A DNA stretch of 64,000 nt, from contig OY751488.1 in the NCBI GenBank assembly GCA_963565915.1, forward strand, positions 2,108,001 through 2,172,000. Reading direction: 5' to 3'. Of the stretch, positions 42,517 through 51,727 are shown one piece after another; positions within the stretch are counted from its first letter, which is position 1, and each line of letters starts with the position of its first letter. A model generated the notes under the pieces. That model saw only the letters and a list, made by a program, of their open reading frames with translations, had not been told where the DNA came from and did no database searches. The DNA comes from Entoloma clypeatum (lineage: Eukaryota; Basidiomycota; Agaricomycetes; Agaricales; Entolomataceae). The position numbers and the translations under genes are program-made.

Positions 42517-42762
42517 TGTTGGATTAGTAATATGCCACAGAACTCATATTGGGTGCATGCCATATTTGCAAGTTGCCTGAATTGGTTAGCTCAGGTTGAG
42601 CATTTGTCAGGTTGATACTGCAGTGGTTGTACTATTGTTGAGTGAGATGGAGTACTATCCAAGTTGAATCCCACAAGACCTGGTGGCTCAGTTGGTTAGA
42701 GCACTTGGTCTATATCCAGGAGGTCCTGGGTTCAAACCCCAGTCTGGTCACATCTTTTAACA
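42517..42762 (+). repeat. Left LTR of the miniature element
   Basis: 246 bp, TGTTGG to TAACA. It carries the tRNA-like gene at 42677-42750 and a second box A-like stretch (GGTTAGCTCAGG) near 42584. Confidence 0.75.
42677..42750 (+). tRNA. tRNA-like Pol III gene in the left LTR
   Basis: 74 nt fold as a tRNA: a 7-bp acceptor stem with one T-T mismatch and one G-T pair, D arm GCTC/GAGC with a 9-nt loop, anticodon arm CTTGG/CCAGG with loop TCTATAT, 5-nt variable loop, and T arm CTGGG/CCCAG with loop TTCAAAC. Box A (TGGCTCAGTTGG) and box B (GGTTCAAACC) are good. The anticodon would be TAT, but position 33 is C instead of T, so a working isoleucine tRNA is doubtful. It probably serves as an internal Pol III promoter. 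Confidence 0.65.
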
Positions 42763-42823
42763 GGTTATGGGCCCCAGTGCTTCAAGCAGCCTGCTTAGTA
42801 AGATGTGGCAGATTAGGTGGTAG

Positions 42824-43069
42824 TGTTGGATTAGTAATATGCCACAGAACTCATATTGGGTGCATGCCATATTTGCAAGTTGCCTGAATTGGTTAGCTCA
42901 GGTTGAGCATTTGTCAGGTTGATACTGCAGTGGTTGTACTATTGTTGAGTGAGATGGAGTACTATCCAAGTTGAATCCCACAAGACCTGGTGGCTCAGTT
43001 GGTTAGAGCACTTGGTCTATATCCAGGAGGTCCTGGGTTCAAACCCCAGTCTGGTCACATCTTTTAACA
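42824..43069 (+). repeat. Right LTR of the miniature element
   Basis: 246 bp, with no difference seen from 42517-42762. Confidence 0.75.
42984..43057 (+). tRNA. tRNA-like Pol III gene in the right LTR
   Basis: The same sequence as 42677-42750, 307 bp downstream. Same fold, same odd C33. Confidence 0.65.
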
Positions 43070-43807
43070 ATATATATATAGCCACCATGTATAATTAATC
43101 GACCCACCAAACCGGTTCTGACCGGTGCAGACCAGTTCAGTCCACCGTCCATGGGTCCGATGGTCCGGTCCTGAGTGGTCCGGTCCAGTTTTTTGCCCTT
43201 TTGTCATATATGAAGACCGGTCTTGGTCTCGGTCTATGCCCCTCGGAGGCAAAAAACTGAACTGAACCGAACCCTCAAACACTATTCGGTACTGTCCTGG
43301 ATGTCCAGCCACTGGTGCATTGTGTGACTCGAACCATCTCCATTTGTACCACATCTCCTGATTCCAATTGTTTCAAGAATAGTCCCTCCTTGAGCATTTG
43401 GTCGCTGTCTTGTGGTTCGAGTTCCGCTTCATACCAGGGTAAGTGCGACAGGATGTCCGCTTTCACATTGGTCTTGCCGGGAACATGCCGTAATTCGAAG
43501 TCATAGTCTTGTAACTTCATTTTCCAGCATCGCTGTCATTGATTTAAGTCCTGAGGATGACAGAAATATTCCAGGTTCTTGTGATCAGTCAAGATCTCAA
43601 AATGTTCCCTGGCTTCGAGCAGATAGTGCCTCCAATCTTTTAATGCTTCCATGACCGCCAGGAGTTCCTTGTCATATATCTTGTAATTCTGTTCAGCCGC
43701 GGACATGGTCCACGACAAGAATGCGATGGGGTGCCATTTGTCGTCTTGCTTCTGAGAGAGTACTGCTCCAATGGCATGACCTGATGCATCGGTTTCAACC
43801 CTGAACT

Positions 43808-44265
43808 TGTTATGGTTGACAAACCCATGTGATGCTTAGGCAGAGAGGCTTAAGTAGCAAAGGCGGATACCAAGGTGATTGCTAGATCTGGGGAATACAT
43901 GCAATGTATGTACCCTATATATACTAGAAGGTCGAGTCATCTAGATGACTCTAGAGCGGTTCCAGTCTGACTCCAGAAGCGGACCCGGAGTAGGTGTCTA
44001 TGGTAACTGCTGCGGCATGAGTCAGAGTATCTAAGTATAGTCCAATAAGTAACACGATGTCAAGGATGTGTGAGAGTAACCATCTAGATATGGTAACGAT
44101 GACCATACTGTAGTGAGTAAGCGGAGGCCGGGGCCCGAATGATGTAAAAGTGAATAGTAAGCCTGAAACCAATAGATAAGATGAAACTGGCCATTAATCA
44201 GATAAGGCCTCTATGTCTTGTATCTTGTCTGAGCGATCAATGCCATGGATAGCGAATCCATAACA
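43808..44265. repeat. Solo LTR (458 bp) with duplication GAACT
   Basis: It starts TGTTATGGTTGAC and ends ATCCATAACA, flanked by GAACT (43803-43807, 44266-44270), inside B3 RNase H. It shares with B LTRs the segment GTGATTGCTAGATCTGGGGA near 43880 and a TATATATA box, so it comes from a related family in minus orientation. Confidence 0.86.
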
Positions 44266-46364
44266 GAACTGTCCCTCTGGTTTTGGTAATACCAAGACTG
44301 GTGCCAATGTAATTGCTCGTATGAGACCTTCAAAGGCTTGCTGCTCTGTTGGTCCTCAAGTAAATGCTGTACTGCCTGTGAGCACGGTGAGAGGTTTCGC
44401 AATGTTTGAGTACCCTTCAATAAAATGTCGATAGAAGTTAGCAAATCCAAGGAACTTCTGAACTTCCTTTTTTGATGTGGGTGCTCGTCAGTTTTGGATC
44501 GTATCCACCTTCTCAGTTTCCATTTTGACATGTCCCTCACCAACAACATATCCCAATATAGGATATTTCGTTACTTCCCATAAACACTTCTTCTCCTTTA
44601 GGAACAAGTCATTGTCTGATAGGATCTGTAGGATTTCTTTGGTGTTTCCTGTGAGTTCTTCCTTGGTTTTACCAATAACCATGATGTCATCCATGTAGAT
44701 CATGCAGATATGTTGGCGGATCTGGTTCCGGAATAGACTAGCCATCATTTGAGAGAACCATCCCAGGGAATTGCAAAGACTGAAAAACATGACCAATGGT
44801 TCAAACAATCCTCAACTGGTGAGGAAGGCGGCTTTCCATTCATTGCCCTCCTTAATCCAGACATTGTTATAGCCCCACATGATGTCCATCTTATTGAAGT
44901 AGACTGCATCTTTCAGCATGTCCAAGAGATCAGATATTCGTGGGAGTGGGAACTTGTCTTTGACTGTGAATTTATTGACCATGCGGTAATCTTGTACCAA
45001 TTGTTTGGAACCATCCTTTTTGTTGATGAAGAAGCAAGGGGAGGCATAAGGGGATTTGGATGGGCGGATCTTTCCTATTGCTAGACCCTCATCAATGAAT
45101 GTGTCCAACTCCTCTTGTTCCTTTTGTGTCATAGGATATGTATTTCCCCCTAGTTCCTTTGGTGCATCCAGTGTAAGTTCAATACCATGGTTCCATTCCC
45201 TCTCCTTTGGGATCTTGTCAAAATTCTCTTTCTCGAAAAGATGAGCAAATCGTTCAACATATGAGGGTCGTTTGGTTGTGGGAGGTGGTGTGGGAGTGAC
45301 AGCTTCCAAAATGGGGTCTCCAGGCTTCCATTTCTGATCCGACTTTTTGGGTGCATCTTTGTCGCGCACCTCAATCATGCAAACCCGGTGTTTGCGACCA
45401 TCAAGGTTAATCCTGAAATCCAAATGTTTGGTTCGGCATGTTGTTGGGCACCGGTTAAATGTTACTGCGCCGGTTGTCCAATTGATTGTGGGGTTGTGGT
45501 GTATCAACCAGTCATGTCCCAAGTGCATGTCCGTTCTCCCAATGTCCAGCACCATTGCTTCCATGGTTTCCTGATGTGCTCCCAAATCCAGCTTGACTTC
45601 AGCAAGTTGGCTCGCTTTCTGTTGTCAATTTGGTGATCCATCTGCATAAGAATGTGGTTTCATCATTCTTGGCATCTTCCTCGGACACCTTCCTAATCCT
45701 TCCGGAGTTCTTGTTCGGCTTGCAGCAGTTGTGCGCAATATGGCCTTCTTGATCACAGTTGAAACACTTGCGACCATCTTTCTTCTTTGGAGCGCTACAG
45801 TCTTTAGCCAGATGACCGAAGCGCTGACAGTTGTAGCAGCGGGCTACTCCTGCTTTGTCAATCTCCATGGCCTTGCCCTGACCACCATAAGTGGTACCCG
45901 ATCCGGTGCGCATGTCGCCGCCACCTCGGATGACCAGTGCGTGTCCTTCCATCTGTCGTCCCTTGTTTCGGATCTCCTTTGCGTAATCGGTGTATGTCTT
46001 GCCATCACTAGCCACTTGTTCAGAGATTCTGCGGTTGATGTTCTTCTCTAGGATGTATTTCCCAGTTTCTTCGCCAAGGTTTGACAGTCCCAAGAGTTCT
46101 TCAAATTCATCCAAGAATTCATCAACAGTGCGTTTCTCTTGTTTCAGGACTTCGAGTCTCGCTTTGGCAGCGACCGATTTGTTGGCGATGGAGAATCGTG
46201 TGGCGATATCATCGGAAAAACCTAGCCAGGTGATGTTCTCGTTGTCAGCGGTAAGAGCGTCTAACTTGTTACTGGCCCAGTGTCTGCCGGACCCTTCCAT
46301 CATGCGGGATAGTACCGCAAGAATTTTCTGATCATCTGTGAGGCTCTTTTGGAACCTGATGTAA

Positions 46365-47424
46365 GGTAGGCGCCAGCAGGAACCAGCACCCTTATGTAAT
46401 ATGCTTACTAAGTGCCAAGAGCGGCAAAAATCGATGATCCAAAAATCAATTTTTTTAGTGTGCGCGTGGCGAACACGTCAAACCCACTTACCAGGGCCAT
46501 CGTAGCGGGAAATAATCGCATGAGACTTTCACTGACAGCATCAGCTCCGTGTCCTTCATCAAGATCGCCATCATCGTCATCCAAACTCTCACTTGAATGC
46601 GCCTCAGAACGTGGTGGGGTTGGTTCCTTTGTCTTTCGCAAAAAGTACTGATTGATGAATGTGTGCCCAGTCTCTGCAAGTGCCCTCCGCTTTTGAGCAT
46701 GGTATCGCTTGGTACGTGGTGCATTCTTTTTGTATGGTCCTCGTTTTGGCTTTCCTTCCATCAGCTCTTGTTCGGCCTTGACAGCCATGGCCTGTGCTTC
46801 AGTGAGAACGGCTGAGAATCATAGAATTGCAGCTTCCCTCTCAATTTCCTCCATCATAAGATCCTCCTCTTCATCCTCCAGCTCCAAATCAGACTCCAGA
46901 TTGTCCTCATCAAGAAAGAGAAGGGCTGAAAGTGTATCTTCCTCTTCATCTGAAGGTGGCCTGTAGTCTTTGTCCTCATCGTCAGAACAGTCATCAACAT
47001 GGGCCTTGGTGTTCTTGGAGAGGTTATTGCGACGAGCCTGATCTGCTTGGGACCATCTGCCCATTTTTACGTGTCCTTTTGCACAATCTCTTGCCCCCCT
47101 CCTCCTCCCCCTATTGATCATGTGATGCTTTAGATAAGCAGCAAAAATCGACATCCCAGAAATTCCCCAATTTTTTTTATATGTCCAATATGTTGGAATT
47201 ATCATCTAGAGCATTTTTGATCATCACAGTTTTCGTGTCCAATATCTTGCTTTGGAGTGCTTATTATACAAACATGCGACCTAGGGATTTGAGAATACAT
47301 TTATTCCTCCCAATCCTAGAGCTTAAATTACTGATAATGTGTTTGTGGTCGTCGTATTTGAGGTCATCGTTGACGGGCAGTTTGGCTTACATAAGGGGGT
47401 GCTGGTTCCTGATGGCGTCTACCT
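46365..47424 (-). mobile_element. TIR element of 1060 bp with TA duplication and one ORF
   Basis: The ends form an inverted repeat of about 28 bp: AGGTAGGCGCCAGCAGGAAC at the left and, on the other strand, AGGTAGACGCCATCAGGAAC at the right, both continuing CAGCACCC. Flanks are TA (46363-46364, 47425-47426). Removing the element and one TA restores the family B gag sequence found in B5. It holds one gene-like ORF but no DDE transposase, so it is probably non-autonomous. Superfamily not settled; TA fits Tc1/mariner-like transposition. Confidence 0.72.
46408..47064 (-). pseudogene. ORF of the 1060-bp element, one nonsense codon
   Basis: ATG at 47062-47064 (MGRWSQADQARRNNLSKNTK) opens a frame of 218 codons. 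Residues 20-80 are very acidic (DEEEDTLSALLFLDEDNLES, ELEDEEEDLMMEEIEREAAI). One TGA near 46819 stands where CGA would fit. The second half has a basic block KPKRGPYKKNAPRTKRYHAQ and a QYFLRKTK segment, which recall the N-terminal part of proteins linked to fungal transposases, then another acidic stretch. No catalytic motif is seen. It could be a captured or truncated transposase start. Confidence 0.45.
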
Positions 47425-48328
47425 TATAGTTTGGTGGCTTTCCACCACTCGTCAAAGGTGTGTCTGTCCTTGAACATCCCCGGATCCTTGATGATCTTGG
47501 ATGTATCCATTGTTTGTACTGCCAGAGCTTCTGCCATGTTTAGAGTCTGCGGAGGAGGAAAGGGGTCGGGTTGTTGGGATGAAGATGGGGTTCGGGATAC
47601 AGGTAAGGATTGAAAATGAGTTCCTGTTCTAGGTGCCTGTTCGATATCTGACTGCGCAGAGTCAAAAGTAAATTCGTCAGGGGACTCGTCGGCGGAATCG
47701 GTGGCAAAACATTCAGGGTATTTCCTCTGTAGATCTCTAAGGAATCTCTGTTCCTGTGTGTCTGTTGCTCGTGCGAAGAGATCAAGTCTCTCGTTCCATG
47801 CCCAATGGTTGTACTTGGTCTGTTGCTCTTCAGTGGTGAAGTGGGCGTAGATCTGCTGCTTCAAGTAAGATGTGATGATGTGGCTCTGGGACGTCTCAAT
47901 GTGAGAGTCCTAATCAATCTTCTGATAATGGTTGTCTGGACACCGATAAACTCTCTGATCTCTGTGATCCGACCTGTCTGAGGTCCTTCTTGAACGCGAA
48001 AACTTTCGAGTTTGTTCTGTTGGGCATTATAGCGCGCGATCTGGTGTTGCCGAGCAAGATGGATGCTCTCTGCTATTTCGCCGTGGGGGCGATGCTTGTC
48101 ATTGTCTAGTTCTTCATCAAGCACCTGCTGTAGGATGCAACGGATCTCCAATTTGATGTACTGCTGGATGAGCGTAAAATCAATACTGTCTCAAGGACTT
48201 AGCTCCTCCTGTCGGGCTTCTGGCATGCTGAATGGGTTACTGGTGAAGTCTTCAAAGAAGTGCGACGTCTTGACTCGTCTGGTAGTTGCTCTCTTCGCTC
48301 TGGGCGAACCTAACGAGATTTAGCAACT

Positions 48329-48730
48329 TGTTATGCTTAACAAACTGTTCCAAGGTTCGGGCAGAGTATGCAGGAAATGGAAAGGCAAAGAGCAATGTGA
48401 TTGCTAAATCTAAGGAATCTAACTATGCTACAGAGGGTTTATATAGGTACTGGCTATAGGTGATAGCAGATGAGTCAGTACTGTGGAAGACAGTGCGCAT
48501 GAGTAAGGCGACTGCGGAAGGCTATGTACAGTGAGTAAGCTGACTGCGGAAAGCAAGTCAGCATGGGAGCGAAGTATACTAAAGGGGATGATAAAGTAAG
48601 GTAGTGAGTCAGACTGGAAATCTAAGGTTGCAAAAGTAGACATTAGACATAGTGAGTTCGTAAGAGGGCGCCGCGTTCGGATGATAGGTAAAAGATATGA
48701 TGTGGTCCTCATACCGTAGAGTCTGTAACA
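48329..48730 (-). repeat. B3 5' LTR
   Basis: 402-bp LTR. The conserved primer site TTGCTAAATCT (minus strand) lies 2 nt inside it, near 48316-48326. Confidence 0.9.
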
Positions 48731-49184
48731 CCTAAGGGGGAAATACTGTTACAGTCTGATCAGCTCCAATGATTTCCGACCAGTTCCAACACCTCCAACA
48801 CCTCCGACATTTTGACTAATACTTATTATGCACATTTACTGTTATGAAGCTCATTACTACGTACATTACTTACATCCAACCATTTTACTTATGTTAAGCA
48901 TCTCTGACAGCCACTCGTTATCCAACTCCGACAAAGCCACATGTCCTCTGACATAGTATTTAAACTTATGCAGAATCGCATAATAGCTTCAGTTTGAATA
49001 TCAACTTAGATTCAACATCACACCTCCCGTCCTCTTTCCTACTCTTAACTTGAGTCTGACCTCCAATCCTCCAAAATAAGGACACCGACATATTAGCGAG
49101 GGCGCAACACACAACTTGAAGCCAAGTCCTTGCCCCTATGTTGCACGTGCTCTGACCCTCCAACCCTCCGATGTGTCCAACATA

Positions 49185-50802
49185 CAGTGCCTCACAAAAC
49201 TGATTCAATGTTTGCTACTTTGTGAATACCTTCAAAATAACTTTGCAAATAATGCCAATCAAAAGAAGGTATTGGTACCTGGTTAAAAGCCCTGCTTCAG
49301 GACTCTCAGAATCTGCAATAATTATGTAATCCCCATAAAAAATGATCAATATATGATCAAATTACTCCAGGGACTCATTGAATCAGTTTTGTGAGTATAT
49401 ACAATAAATACAGTATTTTATACTTTAGTACTTGGTATTACCCCCCTTAGCTTTGATTACTGCCTCTACCCTTCTTGGCATACTTTCTATCAGGTTTTGA
49501 CACACTTCTGGCTCTATATTATTCCACACCTCTGCTGCTCCGTCCCAAATCTCCCAGACTCCCTTGGGTGGTGTTGGATATTCATTCAACTTCCTTTTAA
49601 TATGAACCCAGAGGTGTTCAATAGGATTGAGGTCTGGGGACTGTGCAGGCCAATCCAGCAGAGCAATATTCTTGCTGTCCATCCATTTTTTGGCCTTCTT
49701 GGAGGTGTGCTTGGGGTCATTGTCCTGCTGAAAAATGATCTCCTCTTCAGAGATTCCACTCTCCTCCATGCTGGGCAGCAAATTGTCCTCCAAAATGGAC
49801 ACATACTGATCAGCACCCATCCTCCCCTCAACCTCTGCAAGTCTCCCCACACCTTCCCAACCCATACAACCCCAAACCATAATATTTCCTCCCCCAAATT
49901 TGACTGTGCCCCGAACCTCTCTTTCAATAAGCCCCTCACCCTTCTTTTTCCAGACCCATTCCTTGCCATCTGACCCAAACCTGTTGATTTTGGTCTCATC
50001 TGACCAAATGACCCTCTTCCAATCCTCCATTGTCCATTCCCTGTGCTTCATAGCAAATGCCAACCACCTCTTCTGATGTATGGCCTTTAAGAAAGGTCTT
50101 TTCTTCTTTGTTACAGCCTTGAATTCATGTTTTCTGAGAACCCTTCTCACAGTTTCTGGGGAGATAGGATTGGAGATGACAGTGTTGATGTGTTTGGTAG
50201 CCTGCACAGCATTGGAGGCTCTCCCTGAGGTGATTTGTGAAAGTATGTCTCATGTGTTGGTGGGAGAAAGCTTGGATGGACAACCACCAGAAGAGAGATT
50301 GCGATGAGGAAGAAGATTCTGAAGCACTCTGGAGACAGTTGGTTGGCTGACACCCAGGTTAGAGGCAATATGACAAGTGGAGTGACCATTGGAGGCCAGA
50401 GAAAGAATGTTTTCCTTGTGGGAAGAGGAGATAGGGCGCATGATTAATTATGGAGGCTGTTGAGGTTGGATTCTTCTTATACAACTTTCCTTGACAACCC
50501 ATCAGGGTTCTATTCAAGTTCCATCAGTAAGTCATGACAACTGGTTACCATACAACCAGTGAAGCATTTGATTCTGATAATTGCCATAGGTACTCACAAA
50601 ACTGATTCAATGAGTTGCTGATTTAATTTAATCATATCTCCATGGATTCGATCTAAATCATATGATTCCTTTATATTCTGAAAGCCCTGAAGTAGGGCTT
50701 TCAATTATATACCAAAGGTTTAATTCAATTGGTATTCTTTGCAGAGTTATCTTGAAGGTATTCAAAAAGCAACAAACATTGAATCAGTTTTGTGAGGCAC
50801 TG
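49185..50802 (-). mobile_element. Tc1-like DNA transposon (1618 bp)
   Basis: The ends CAGTGCCTCACAAAACTGAT form inverted repeats that extend for roughly 200 bp with some mismatches. Flanks are TA (49183-49184, 50803-50804). The motif CTCACAAAACTGATTCAATG occurs again, inverted, at the inner end of each arm (49374-49395 and 50593-50614). The transposase lies on the minus strand. It inserted into the A2 LTR and is full length, but its transposase has one TGA. Confidence 0.93.
49425..50441 (-). pseudogene. Tc1-like transposase (DD34E), one nonsense codon
   Basis: ATG at 50439-50441 (MRPISSSHKENILSLASNGH) starts a 339-codon frame, a normal length for Tc1 transposases. The N-terminal HTH is TCHIASNLGVSQPTVSRVLQ. 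The catalytic domain shows VIWSDETKINRFGSDGKEWV (first Asp), IIFQQDNDPKHTSKKAKKWM (second Asp) and WPAQSPDLNPIEHLW (Glu). A single TGA at 50247-50249 stands where CGA is expected between the HTH and catalytic parts. It would bind its repeats and cut at TA. With the one stop it is inactive unless read through. Confidence 0.92.
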
Positions 50803-50834
50803 TAGCTCCGACATTTTTGTCGATCAGTTCTTAA

Positions 50835-51204
50835 TGTTATGCGTAACAAACCGTTCCAAGGTTCGGGCAGAATATGCAGGAAGATGGAAAGGCGAAGAGC
50901 AATGTGATTGCTAAATCTAAGGAATGTAGCTATGGTACATGAGGTTTATATAGTACTGACTATGAGCGGTAGCGAATGAGTCAGTAACTGCGGAAGGCAG
51001 TGCGCATGAGTAAGGCGACTGCGGAAGGCTATGCACTAATGAGTAAGCTGACTGCGGAATGAGTCAGACAGCTGCGGAAAGCGAGTCAGCGCGGGAGCGA
51101 AGTATACTAAAGGAAATAAAGTATAATATGATATGTGTAAGCGGGGGCCAATGAGTAAAAGTGAAAAAGTAAGCGTATACATCCGTAGTTGTTAGTCCGT
51201 AACA
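50835..51204 (-). repeat. B4 3' LTR
   Basis: 370-bp LTR, TGTTATGCG to CCGTAACA, adjoining the purine tract at 51205-51217. Confidence 0.9.
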
Positions 51205-51241
51205 TGTTCCCCTCCTCAAGGTCTGTGTCCTCACAGACTAC

Positions 51242-51610
51242 CTACTCCCATCCATCGTTGCCATTTGGATCGGCCCAGGCAGGGTCAACTCGGTTACCCC
51301 AATCCTTTATCAGTTCATCGTTTACCGCCATGGCAAACTCTAAACCTCGAACGGCGAGGCGAAGGCATTGATTCTCGACAGCAAGGGTGTTGGTATAGTT
51401 TTTGAGGATGAGCTTCTCCTCAGCGGTGGGGGCGGTTGGTAAATCGGAGAGGGTATGAAGGCGGATATGCATCTGCCGGTGGAGGATGTCGGCGACGGAG
51501 GTTTTGAGCGCATGGATCTGGTCGCGCATGGAGAGCGCTTCGCCGATGAGGGTGGTGATGGTGGGGTTGATATCGGAAGCATCGGTGGAGGCGGCGGTGA
51601 TGTTGGACAT
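51242..51610 (-). CDS. Family B small accessory ORF (ORF3), B4 copy
   Basis: This 122-residue open frame starts at ATG 51608-51610 (MSNITAASTDASDINPTITT). The core EALSMRDQIHALKTSVADIL, HRQMHIRLHTLSDLPTAP is kept. It is more diverged from B1 than B2 and B3 are, yet still open, which supports selection on the protein. The tail ends NGNDGWE instead of GWGQ. Confidence 0.62.
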   Translation of the reverse strand: MSNITAASTDASDINPTITTLIGEALSMRDQIHALKTSVADILHRQMHIRLHTLSDLPTAPTAEEKLILKNYTNTLAVENQCLRLAVRGLEFAMAVNDELIKDWGNRVDPAWADPNGNDGWE

Positions 51611-51727
51611 GGCAGAAATGATGTTTGAAAGGTATAAGAAGAACGGCGTGTTGGGCGAGAAGAGTTGGAGCGGGGAACTCAATGTGACAGAAGTCGATGT
51701 GGAAAATGGTTCTCAAAGTTTGTTCTT

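Larger units (their letters stand above)
42517..43069 (+). mobile_element. Miniature LTR element (TRIM-like) with tRNA-like gene in each LTR
   Basis: Two 246-bp direct repeats (42517-42762 and 42824-43069), identical as far as I can read them, both TGTTGG...TTAACA, flank only 61 bp of unique sequence. The whole is bordered by ATATA on both sides (42512-42516, 43070-43074), consistent with a 5-bp target duplication in an (AT)n run. With no coding capacity it fits the TRIM class. Each repeat carries a well-formed tRNA-like gene near its 3' end. Identical LTRs imply very recent insertion. A plain tandem duplication cannot be fully excluded. Confidence 0.72.
40254..43284. mobile_element. Non-autonomous hAT-like foldback element (3031 bp)
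   Basis: The ends are inverted repeats: TAGTGTTTCAAGGTTCAGTC at the left and, read on the other strand, TAGTGTTTGAGGGTTCGGTT at the right. The flanks are an 8-bp duplication TTCAGTAC (40246-40253) and TTCGGTAC (43285-43292) with one A/G difference. An 8-bp duplication and TAGnG ends suit the hAT superfamily. No transposase is seen. Inside each end lies a minisatellite array of about 20-bp units, in opposite orientation at the two sides, so the element can fold back on itself. The middle (41040-42060) is AT-rich without a gene. A miniature LTR element inserted at 42517-43069. Confidence 0.8.
38470..45640 (-). pseudogene. B3 pol, split into four blocks
   Basis: Reading right to left: protease and RT at 45640-44271 (MHLGHDWLIHHNPTINW, KQLVQDYRMVNKFTVKDKFP, IYMDDIMVIG), RNase H at 43807-43293 (ILTDHKNLEYF), integrase at 40245-39736 (YVKGCDTCQHNK, IGIDVVGPIPESDGKN, IISDRGPQFAAKF, YHPQTDGQAKRSHQE), then integrase end and chromodomain at 39176-38470. 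The blocks are separated by insertions. About 240 bp between RNase H and integrase are deleted near 43335. RNase H and RT are further hit by TGA codons. The element cannot encode enzymes. Confidence 0.85.
45641..48320 (-). pseudogene. B3 leader and gag, split by a 1060-bp element
   Basis: The leader and gag start lie at 48320-47427 (MKQQIYAHFTTEEQQTKYNH, then MAEALAVQTMDTSKIIKDPG). Capsid and both zinc knuckles lie at 46362-45670 (CYNCQRFGHLAKDC, CFNCDQEGHIAHNC). The end of gag and the start of protease are deleted, so NDETT runs into RWITKLTTESEP. The capsid part is otherwise open without TGA. Confidence 0.85.
37547..48730 (-). mobile_element. Family B copy 3 (B3), full length, host to four insertions
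   Basis: Minus-strand B element with LTRs 37547-37930 (384 bp) and 48329-48730 (402 bp) and a perfect duplication CCTAA (37542-37546, 48731-48735). The 18-bp LTR difference is one deletion around 37587. Four insertions split it: a solo LTR at 39177-39730, a hAT-like element at 40254-43284, a solo LTR at 43808-44265 and a TIR element at 46365-47424. Two internal deletions (near 43335 and near 45640) also removed coding sequence. Confidence 0.93.
34565..50834 (+). mobile_element. Family A copy 2 (A2), 3' part, interrupted by B3 and a Tc1-like element
   Basis: Family A sequence on the plus strand starts at the end of RT (34565) and runs through RNase H, integrase, a shortened chromodomain, the antisense accessory gene and the purine tract into the 3' LTR. 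B3 inserted at CCTAA between accessory gene and purine tract (37547-48730). A Tc1-like element inserted at TA in the LTR (49185-50802). The LTR stops at CTTAA (50830-50834), two bases short of its CA end, where B4 begins. The left half is missing. Confidence 0.9.
48747..50834 (+). repeat. A2 3' LTR, split by a Tc1-like element
   Basis: LTR sequence lies at 48747-49184 and 50805-50834. It starts TGTTACAG and would end CTTAACA, but the last two bases are replaced by the start of B4. It has fewer GTTGGAGGT-type repeats (minus-strand sense) than either A1 LTR. Confidence 0.85.

Noticed and set aside
42677..42750. Ordinary nuclear tRNA-Ile gene
   Set aside because: It lies inside a duplicated LTR, has C at position 33 and an acceptor mismatch, and occurs as two identical copies 307 bp apart. 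Kept as tRNA-like.
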